Shown here: one piece after another, positions 5,618-10,384 of the stretch | How the letters are laid out: every line of letters begins with the position of its first letter | Position numbering within the stretch: position 1 is the first letter of the stretch | Assembly: GCA_016199605.1 (NCBI GenBank) | Contig: JACQGJ010000577.1 | Location: 1 to 10,384, forward strand | Direction: 5' to 3' | DNA from: Armatimonadota bacterium | Lineage (GTDB): Bacteria > Armatimonadota > Abditibacteriia > CG2-30-59-28 | DNA length: 10,384 nt | Notes under the pieces: generated by a model | What the model saw: only the letters and a program-made list of their open reading frames with translations | Told to the model about the DNA's origin: nothing | Databases searched by the model: none | Program-made: the position numbers and the translations under genes

Positions 5618-6847
5618 ATCATAGGAACCAACGGACATAATCCCGTCATCTATCTGGATCATGCGGCAACCACACCTCTCGACCCCGAGGTCCTTGAGGA
5701 AATGATGCCGTTCTTGAAGGAGCAGTTTGGCAACCCGAGCAGCATCTATCACCTCGGGCGAGGGGCGCGTGAAGCGGTTGAGAACAGCCGGGAGACTGTC
5801 GCTGATTTTCTGGGGTGTCGCCACTCGGAGATTGTCTTCACGGGGAGCGGGACCGAGGCTGATAACCTTGCAGTCAAAGGCGTCGCTTGGTCCTGTGCGA
5901 ACAAAGGGAAACACGTCCTTACCTCGTCGGTGGAGCATCACGCAGTCCTGCATGCGTGCAGGTCCCTGGAGAAACAGGGGTTCGAGGTTACCTACCTGCC
6001 TGTGGATGGGTACGGGAAAGTCGATCCTGAAAGACTGCGTTCGGCTATCAGGAACGATACGGTTCTGATCTCCATCACACATGGGAACAACGAAGTCGGC
6101 ACGGTGCAGCCGATCGAGAAGATTGGAGTCATTGCCCGAGAGCACGGAATCTTCTTCCACACCGATGCCGTGCAGAGCTTCGGCCAGATCCCAACCTGCG
6201 TGACAGAACTGCGGTGTGACCTGCTGAGCCTGTCCGCTCACAAGATTTATGGCCCGAAAGGGGTTGGCGCCTTGTACGTCCGTCGCGGATGTCGACTGGC
6301 TCCTCTCCTTGATGGAGGAGGACAAGAGAAGAACCGTCGCTCCGGAACCGAGAACGTTGCCGGTATCGTCGGGTTGGGCAAAGCCGTGGACCTGGCTAAG
6401 CGACAGAGGGATATCGGACAGATTGATCGAATTCAGAAGCTGCGCGATTACCTGGCCGCGGGGTTGGAGCGAAGCATTCCGGAGGTTCGTCTCAACGGGC
6501 ACCCGTCGGACCGGCTGCCCAACAATCTGAATTACTCGGTTCGCTACCTCGAAGGCGAAGGCATGTTGTTGGAGCTGGACCTCAAGGACATCTGTGCATC
6601 GAGCGGGTCGGCGTGTACGTCCGGCAGTCTCGAGCCCTCACACGTTCTAATGGCCATGGGAGTCACCCACGAATGGGCGCACGGGACGATCAGGTTCACT
6701 CTCGGGAAGGGCAACACCGCCGGGGAGATTAACACGGTCCTGGAGGTATTTCCTCCCATCATCGAGCGTTTGCGGTCGCTTCGGACTCGTGAGTCTGCGT
6801 CGCCGAAGAAGGCTAAGAGGAACAGCGGTGTGCGTGTGGGGAACTGA
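5618..6847 (+). CDS. nifS: Cysteine desulfurase, NifS type, with no conventional start codon
   Basis: This PLP enzyme converts L-cysteine to alanine and passes persulfide sulfur to iron-sulfur cluster assembly. The motifs are intact: HAATT (5660-5674), FGNPSS, FTGSGTEADN, EHHAVLH, HTDAVQ, the PLP lysine in SLSAHK (codon at 6242), GGGQEKNRRSGTEN, and the catalytic cysteine in SSGSAC (codon at 6614) within the short-loop NifS form. The reading frame opens at 5603 after a stop. The conserved N-terminus VIYLDHAATTPLDPE is encoded at 5645-5689, yet the first ATG in frame is at 5702, which would cut it off. No ATG, GTG or TTG lies between. ATC at 5618 is given as a tentative start because GGAG (5606-5609) sits 8 bases upstream. 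A lost base after the out-of-frame ATG at 5610 is the alternative. The C-terminus carries one copy of the palindromic RTxESA repeat and a basic tail. Confidence 0.95.
   Translation: MIGTNGHNPVIYLDHAATTPLDPEVLEEMMPFLKEQFGNPSSIYHLGRGAREAVENSRETVADFLGCRHSEIVFTGSGTEADNLAVKGVAWSCANKGKHVLTSSVEHHAVLHACRSLEKQGFEVTYLPVDGYGKVDPERLRSAIRNDTVLISITHGNNEVGTVQPIEKIGVIAREHGIFFHTDAVQSFGQIPTCVTELRCDLLSLSAHKIYGPKGVGALYVRRGCRLAPLLDGGGQEKNRRSGTENVAGIVGLGKAVDLAKRQRDIGQIDRIQKLRDYLAAGLERSIPEVRLNGHPSDRLPNNLNYSVRYLEGEGMLLELDLKDICASSGSACTSGSLEPSHVLMAMGVTHEWAHGTIRFTLGKGNTAGEINTVLEVFPPIIERLRSLRTRESASPKKAKRNSGVRVGN
6782..6797. repeat. Palindromic RTxESA repeat, copy 1
   Basis: CGGACTCGTGAGTCTG is a near-palindrome (one arm mismatch). 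It is read within the desulfurase C-terminus as Arg-Thr-Arg-Glu-Ser followed by Ala. It differs from copy 2 at two positions and from copy 3 at three. Codon phase matches the copies in nuoB. Confidence 0.75.
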
Positions 6848-6947
6848 GGTTTGGTCACAGCGGATTCGGATTGGGTGCGGGAGGGTTCGGCCAGCCATCA
6901 CCCTTGCCGCTTTGCGTTCTTATTGTTGCTTTGGGAGGATGTGAGCT

Positions 6948-7583
6948 ATGGATCAATCAACTCGGACTCATGAGTCCGCTCGGACTGGTGAGTCCGCCTT
7001 GCCCATCGGTCTTGTCAGCGAGGACGATGGAATGAGGCTTGTGGAGGATATGCCCGATGGAGGCGTTTTCATCGGAACCATCGACAAGGTCTTTAACTGG
7101 GCGCGGAAATCTTCGATCTGGTACATGACGTTCGGGCTTGCCTGTTGCGCCATCGAGATGATGGCCACGGCGGCGCCCAAGTACGACTTCGACCGGTTCG
7201 GGATGATCCCGAGGGCGACGCCGCGCCAGTCGGACCTGATGATTGTCGCCGGCACGGTCACTCATAAGATGGCCACGCGCGTGAAGAAGCTCTACGATCA
7301 GATGCCCGAACCGCGCTACGTGATTTCGATGGGAGCCTGCGCGACTTCGGGGGGGCCGTTCCGGGAGGCTTACAGCGTCTTGAACAGTGTGGACAAGGTG
7401 GTTCCGGTGGATATCTACGTGGCGGGGTGCCCGCCGAGACCGGAACAGCTTCTGCACGGGGTGGTACTCCTGCAAGAGAAGATCATGACAGAGAGAATGA
7501 TGGACCGTCAGGGGCCCTCTCCCCTGGGGAGACTTTTCAGTAAAATCACCAGCCGCAAGTCTGCACAGACGACAGCGGCTTGA
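6948..7583 (+). CDS. nuoB: NADH-quinone oxidoreductase subunit B, isolated from other nuo genes
   Basis: NuoB is the peripheral-arm subunit of Complex I that binds cluster N2 and passes electrons to quinone. The 211-residue product has the family core from about residue 39: GTIDKVFNWARKSSIWYMTF, then the cluster ligands Cys66-Cys67 (GLACCAIEMM), Cys131 (MGACATSGG) and Cys161 (VAGCPPRPEQ). All four N2 ligands are present. GGGAGG at 6933-6938 favours ATG 6948, which gives a roughly 30-residue N-terminal extension beyond the family start, containing two tandem RTxESA repeats. ATG 7032 (GAGG 10 bases earlier) or ATG 7050 would give a protein of normal length and place the repeats in the leader. 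No nuoA, nuoC or nuoD is adjacent; the flanks are iron-sulfur assembly genes. Identity is certain; the start is not. Confidence 0.95.
   Translation: MDQSTRTHESARTGESALPIGLVSEDDGMRLVEDMPDGGVFIGTIDKVFNWARKSSIWYMTFGLACCAIEMMATAAPKYDFDRFGMIPRATPRQSDLMIVAGTVTHKMATRVKKLYDQMPEPRYVISMGACATSGGPFREAYSVLNSVDKVVPVDIYVAGCPPRPEQLLHGVVLLQEKIMTERMMDRQGPSPLGRLFSKITSRKSAQTTAA
6963..6978. repeat. Palindromic RTxESA repeat, copy 2 (perfect palindrome)
   Basis: CGGACTCATGAGTCCG is its own reverse complement over 16 bp. With the preceding CT it forms the first 18-bp unit of a tandem pair (6961-6978). It is read as Arg-Thr-His-Glu-Ser in the nuoB frame. Confidence 0.85.
6981..6996. repeat. Palindromic RTxESA repeat, copy 3 (tandem with copy 2)
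   Basis: CGGACTGGTGAGTCCG keeps both 6-bp arms CGGACT/AGTCCG around GGTG. It forms the second 18-bp unit (6979-6996), differing from the first at 2 of 18 positions. It is read as Arg-Thr-Gly-Glu-Ser followed by Ala in the nuoB frame. Confidence 0.85.
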
Positions 7584-7613
7584 CGGCGACCTGCGTACGG
7601 AGGTGCGTTTGCC

Positions 7614-7979
7614 ATGTTGACACTGACCGAAAGAGCAGCCGATGAAGTGCGAAGCATCATGGGTAAGCAAGGGAAAATCGACCATGCCCTGCGGGTTTTC
7701 GTCACCGGCGGGGGATGTTCCGGGCTGCAATACGGGATGAGTATTGACGAGCCTAAAGACAGCGACCAGATCTACGAAAGCTTTGGCCTTCGGATCATCA
7801 CCGACCCGAAGAGCCTCCCGCACATCGACGGATCCCTGGTGGATTATGAAGAGAGTCTGATGGGAGGCGGCTTCAAGCTCGACAACCCTCAGGCAGTCGA
7901 TGCGTGCGGATGCGGCCACTCGTTCCAGACAAAAACCACTCAGGCCGCCTCCGTGGGCGGCTGCGGGAGTGGCCATTAA
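7614..7979 (+). CDS. HesB/IscA/ErpA family iron-sulfur cluster carrier
   Basis: A-type carriers receive iron-sulfur clusters from a scaffold and hand them to apo-proteins. The 121 residues match the family: LTLTERAADEV at the N-terminus, VTGGGCSGLQYGM with Cys35, LVDYEESLMGGGFKLDNP, and ACGCGHSF with Cys98 and Cys100. These three cysteines are the family's cluster ligands. After the usual end at about residue 104 there is a short Gly/Cys/His tail (Cys117, ending GGCGSGH), which is unusual and could bind metal. GGAGG at 7599-7603 lies 10 bases before the ATG. The gene is 30 bases after nuoB, so the two are likely co-transcribed, placing a cluster carrier next to a cluster client. The sequence does not separate IscA from ErpA, so no symbol is given. 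Confidence 0.96.
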   Translation: MLTLTERAADEVRSIMGKQGKIDHALRVFVTGGGCSGLQYGMSIDEPKDSDQIYESFGLRIITDPKSLPHIDGSLVDYEESLMGGGFKLDNPQAVDACGCGHSFQTKTTQAASVGGCGSGH

Positions 7980-8027
7980 GCTCGGAAGCTGCCCTTCAAT
8001 GAATCCTAACTGATACGGCGATGTGAA

Positions 8028-8606
8028 TTGAGTGTTTTGCCAGTCAGGCTATTCGGGGACCCGGTCCTGCGCAGGAAGTCGCGCCCGGTTGCCAACATCT
8101 CACAGGCTGAGCGACAACTGGTTGAGGACATGATGGCGACGATGACCGAAGCCGAGGGCGTCGGACTTGCCGCGCCGCAAGTCGGTGTCTCGAAGCGGGT
8201 CATCCTGGCGCGCCTTGACAAGGAGACCGTCCTTCCTGTCATCAACCCGGAAATCACCCAACGCAGCGCTGAAGCAGTCGTCGCAGTCGAAGGGTGTCTC
8301 AGCATTCCTGGTTTTCAGGCAGACGTCGAACGGTCTCTCACCATCACGTTGAAGGGACAGGATGCCGACGGAAACCGGATCGAAATGGACTTGTCGGAGT
8401 TCCCGGCCCGGGTGGTGCAGCATGAAGTGGATCACCTCGACGGCAAGCTCTACATCGACCAGTTCGTGCCGGAGACGCTAAGTGCCATCTCGTATGAAGA
8501 CGATGAGGAAACCGGGGAAGAGCAAGTCGTGTTGACCCCTGTCACCCTCGAAGAGCTGCGATCCTGCTTCGCGAAAGCAACTCGCGTGCCAACGGCTACG
8601 CGTTAA
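8028..8606 (+). CDS. def: Peptide deformylase
   Basis: Deformylase removes the N-formyl group from nascent proteins using a bound metal, usually Fe2+. All three family motifs are present: GVGLAAPQ (44-51), EGCLS (88-92) and QHEVDH (131-136), giving metal ligands Cys90, His132 and His136 and the catalytic Glu133. Length (192 residues) is slightly above the usual 165-180 because of an acidic linker (EDDEETGEEQ) and short tail after residue 150. No ATG is available: a stop at 8007 is followed by TTG at 8028 (chosen) and TTG at 8037 in frame, both with weak ribosome binding sites. ATG 8021 is out of frame and stops at once. It lies 48 bases after the HesB-type gene, so it may belong to the same transcript. 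The frequent partner fmt is not next to it. Confidence 0.96.
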   Translation: MSVLPVRLFGDPVLRRKSRPVANISQAERQLVEDMMATMTEAEGVGLAAPQVGVSKRVILARLDKETVLPVINPEITQRSAEAVVAVEGCLSIPGFQADVERSLTITLKGQDADGNRIEMDLSEFPARVVQHEVDHLDGKLYIDQFVPETLSAISYEDDEETGEEQVVLTPVTLEELRSCFAKATRVPTATR

Positions 8607-8653
8607 GGCCCAGAATCCCATCTCTTGGATCTCCCATGGAAGGTGTGAAGACA

Positions 8654-8681
8654 TTGGGCTTTCCTCCTTCACGAGTATAAA
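8654..8681 (+). promoter_or_regulatory. Candidate promoter for endonuclease IV
   Basis: TATAAA (8676-8681, 5/6) is preceded at 16 bp by TTGGGC (8654-8659, 3/6). The start would be near 8688, about 25 bases before the ATG and just ahead of the ribosome binding site. The -10 box is good and the -35 is poor. Confidence 0.4.
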
Positions 8682-8685
8682 GCCC
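8656..8685. repeat. Inverted repeat overlapping the endonuclease IV promoter
   Basis: GGGCTTT (8656-8662) and AAAGCCC (8679-8685) are perfect 7-bp arms 16 bases apart. They overlap the candidate -35 and -10 boxes. It could be an operator or a hairpin. No T-run follows, so it is not a terminator for the deformylase transcript. Confidence 0.4.
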
Positions 8686-8712
8686 TCAGCCCTACCCAGG
8701 AGAGTCAACCAG

Positions 8713-9669
8713 ATGCCTTTGCTTGGTGCCCATATTCCGACGGCGGGAGGGCTCTTCAAAGCGCCCGAGCGCGGCAAAGAGATCGGCTGCGAAGCAATCC
8801 AGCTCTTCACCAAAAGCCCAAACCAGTGGAGCGCCAAACCTCTCGCCGACGAGGACGTGGTGAAGTATCGGGCTTCCCTGAAGGCCTCCGGCATCAAACC
8901 GGTGGTCGCTCACGACGCGTATCTTATCAACCTCGCCGCCCCCGACAAAAGTAACCTAAAGAAGTCGCGAGACGCCTTTCTGGACGAGTTACGTCGATGC
9001 GAGCTGGCGGACATTCCCTACCTCGTCACTCATCTGGGATCTCACCTCGGCACCGGGGAAGAGCAAGGGCTTAAGCGGTTATCCGAAAGCCTTCGTTGGG
9101 TCCTCGGCAAAACCAAGGGGTTCAAAGTCACGATTCTGCTCGAAACAACGGCGGGACAGGGAACCGGACTCGGCTATCGGTTCGAGCATCTCCGAACCGT
9201 GATGGACGCCGTTGAGAGCCCTGACCGGGTCGGCGTCTGTCTGGACACCTGCCACATCTTCGCAGCCGGGTACGATATCCGTGACAAAACCTCGTACCGG
9301 AAGACCATGAAAGAGTTCGGCGCCGTCGTTGGCTTCAAGAGCCTCCGCTGCATCCATGCAAACGACGCCAAGAAACCACTCGGCAGCCGCGTGGACCGGC
9401 ATGAGCATATCGGCCAGGGGGAAATCGGGCTCGAGGGTTTCCGTCTGCTGGTGAATGACCCGAAGCTCCGCAAGCTTCCGATGCTCCTGGAGACCCCCGA
9501 AGCCGAGACGATGCACGAAGTCAATCTGCGGACTTTGCGCAGCTTAAGAACTCATCCAACAACAACTCCGCTGTCTCATGATCTGCTCGCCAGAGATTCC
9601 GTAGCGTTGCCCGGGAATAGGCGCGGTTTTATTGTTGGACGAGTTCTCAGGACCAGCGCGCGGAAGTGA
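8713..9669 (+). CDS. nfo: Endonuclease IV (AP endonuclease family 2)
   Basis: Endonuclease IV cleaves DNA at abasic sites during base excision repair, using three Zn ions in a TIM barrel. All nine metal ligands of E. coli Nfo have counterparts: His67, His107, Glu144, Asp178, His181, His215, Asp228, His230 and Glu260. The signatures LLETTAGQG, VCLDTCHIFAAGYD and HANDAKKPLGSRVDRHEHIG are intact. The catalytic fold ends near residue 280 (TLRSLRTH), as in the 280-290 residue family. A further 38 residues, rich in Arg and Ser (ending RVLRTSARK), are an uncommon extension that could aid DNA binding. AGGAGAG at 8698-8704 precedes the ATG by 8 bases. A 106-base gap with a candidate promoter separates it from deformylase, so it is probably transcribed on its own. 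Confidence 0.97.
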   Translation: MPLLGAHIPTAGGLFKAPERGKEIGCEAIQLFTKSPNQWSAKPLADEDVVKYRASLKASGIKPVVAHDAYLINLAAPDKSNLKKSRDAFLDELRRCELADIPYLVTHLGSHLGTGEEQGLKRLSESLRWVLGKTKGFKVTILLETTAGQGTGLGYRFEHLRTVMDAVESPDRVGVCLDTCHIFAAGYDIRDKTSYRKTMKEFGAVVGFKSLRCIHANDAKKPLGSRVDRHEHIGQGEIGLEGFRLLVNDPKLRKLPMLLETPEAETMHEVNLRTLRSLRTHPTTTPLSHDLLARDSVALPGNRRGFIVGRVLRTSARK

Positions 9670-9680
9670 CCGTGTTCCCC

Positions 9681-9709
9681 TTGTGTACCAACCACCAGTC
9701 TCCTATAAT
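9681..9709 (+). promoter_or_regulatory. Candidate sigma-70 promoter for the LamG-like gene
   Basis: A perfect TATAAT (9704-9709) follows TTGTGT (9681-9686, 3/6) with an ideal 17-bp spacer. The start would be near 9716, giving a leader of about 77 bases before the ATG at 9793. Confidence 0.6.
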
Positions 9710-9792
9710 GCACCCGTTTCCATACACTGACGCAGGGACCCTTGGAAAGAACTTTAATGGGTGACCCCTACCCCAAAGGGAGAGGAAAATCG

Positions 9793-10384
9793 ATGTCGAG
9801 AAGAAATCGGCGTACGCCAGCAGCGGGTTTCAGCATTGCGGCGTTACAAGTACTGATAGCAGGTGTTTGCTGGTTTCCCTGCCGCGTGATGGCGGCGGAT
9901 GTGTCTGCTCCGTGGTTCCATGCCACGTTTGACGGCACCCAGAAGGTGACACAGGCAGGCAAAGAAGCGTATCCGGTGACGCGCGTAGAACTTAAATACG
10001 ACGAGGGGCCGGTCGGCAAGGGAATTGTTCTTGCACCCATGGGCCAGCAGCTTGTCTATCGCCAGGGAGAGTTCCCGCTTGCGGCTGGAACCATTGCTCT
10101 GTGGGTTAAGCCCCTTCTCGATCCCAACGACTATTCGGTGTTCTTCATCTTTGCAAAGAGTTCGGACGATGGCTCGTACGACTGCCCGAACGACAGAACC
10201 TGGATATATCTCACCTCGTCGCCTACGCTGGGCAGGGTTCTCAGGGTTTATATGACAGACGACAAAAACAGTTACGGCACCACTCTTGAGTGGGCCGTGA
10301 CGCCTGAGACATGGAAGGTCGGCCAATGGAAGCATCTTGCCTGGACGTGGGATGACGGCGTGACGACTTTGTATATTGATGGCC
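9793..10384 (+). CDS. Secreted LamG/concanavalin A-like domain protein, 3' end outside the window
   Basis: The frame is open from ATG 9793 to the last base, giving 197 complete codons with no stop. The product starts MSRRNRRTPAAGFSIAALQV: a strongly basic n-region, a hydrophobic core to about residue 29, and a probable cleavage site near VMAA (32-35), so it is exported. The RR pair could suggest Tat export, but the rest of the Tat consensus is missing. Residues 99-197 resemble a LamG/concanavalin A-like jelly-roll: GTIALWVKP, then QWKHLAWTWDDG and TLYIDG, the usual closing strands. Such domains bind carbohydrate or occur in large surface enzymes; what follows beyond the window would decide. 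AGGGAGAGGA (9777-9786) sits 6 bases before the ATG, favouring it over the in-frame ATG at 9757. Confidence 0.85.
   Translation, partial: MSRRNRRTPAAGFSIAALQVLIAGVCWFPCRVMAADVSAPWFHATFDGTQKVTQAGKEAYPVTRVELKYDEGPVGKGIVLAPMGQQLVYRQGEFPLAAGTIALWVKPLLDPNDYSVFFIFAKSSDDGSYDCPNDRTWIYLTSSPTLGRVLRVYMTDDKNSYGTTLEWAVTPETWKVGQWKHLAWTWDDGVTTLYIDG

Noticed and set aside
5702..5704. ATG 5702 as the true start of the desulfurase
   Set aside because: It would remove the conserved YLDHAATTP segment, which is in frame and intact just upstream.
5576..6502. Open frame of 308 residues on the minus strand opposite nifS
   Set aside because: It is a shadow of an unmistakable desulfurase; no ribosome binding site or family motif.
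6904..6926. TTGCCG ... TATTGT as a nuoB promoter
   Set aside because: The spacer is only 11 bp, too short for sigma-70, and no suitable -35 exists 16-18 bp upstream of TATTGT.
6985..7035. Hammerhead ribozyme-like string: CTGGTGAGTCC followed by GAGGACGA
   Set aside because: The core needs CUGAUGA and a downstream GAAA; here CTGGTGA has a core change and GAUGG replaces GAAA. The similarity comes from the palindromic repeat.
6957..7976. Long open frame on the minus strand (339 residues) opposite nuoB and the HesB-type gene
   Set aside because: Both + strand genes have complete family motifs; the reverse frame has none and is His/Arg-rich, as expected from antisense GC-rich DNA.
9757..9792. 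ATG 9757 as start of the LamG-like gene
   Set aside because: It is in frame but has a poor ribosome binding site and puts a hydrophilic stretch before the signal peptide; ATG 9793 has a strong, well-spaced site.

Overview
This is a bacterial chromosome segment of roughly 57% GC, estimated by eye. Every recognisable gene is on the + strand. The sequence does not fix the taxon. The core genes (sigma-70 factor, Mrp, NifS-type desulfurase, NuoB, peptide deformylase, endonuclease IV) are clearly bacterial. The mix of a lipobox protein, a secreted LamG-type protein and TTG starts would suit a diderm from a poorly cultivated phylum such as Armatimonadota, Hydrogenedentota or Planctomycetota, but that is only a guess. 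I see no insertion sequence, phage gene, CRISPR array, tRNA or rRNA.

Layout. (1) 87-2969 is a compact three-gene unit: an unrecognised exported protein with one Asp-box-like motif, a TIM-barrel protein of unknown substrate, and a lipoprotein with a transmembrane helix and a long charged coiled coil. Gaps are 10 and 2 bases, and a good promoter (TTGACA/TAGAAT) lies just ahead. (2) 3139-4212 encodes a sigma-70 family factor whose usual promoter-melting and -35 contact residues are partly replaced. It has its own upstream region with a 15-bp inverted repeat. (3) 4274-7979 is an iron-sulfur block: a promoter, a possible Thr-rich leader ORF, mrp, a NifS-type cysteine desulfurase without a conventional start codon, an isolated nuoB, and a HesB/IscA-type carrier. 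(4) 8028-9669 holds peptide deformylase and endonuclease IV, the latter with a candidate promoter. (5) 9793 to the window end is the start of a secreted LamG-like protein behind a perfect TATAAT box.

How the genes fit together. The desulfurase supplies sulfur, Mrp and the A-type carrier handle clusters, and NuoB is a [4Fe-4S] client. No IscU/NifU/SufB scaffold and no other Complex I subunit is present in the window. Deformylase (an Fe2+ enzyme) and endonuclease IV are housekeeping functions.

Most noteworthy. (a) A 16-bp palindrome occurs three times at 6782-6996, at the 3' end of the desulfurase gene and twice in tandem at the start of nuoB. Each copy is read in the same phase as Arg-Thr-x-Glu-Ser-Ala. 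(b) The sigma factor lacks several canonical aromatic and DNA-contact residues and carries five cysteines, including a C-terminal CxxC. (c) Two TTGACA promoters with matching flanks place ATGAAG only 11-13 bases past the -10 box, which suggests nearly leaderless transcripts. Several of these ideas rest on few instances and need genome-wide comparison.
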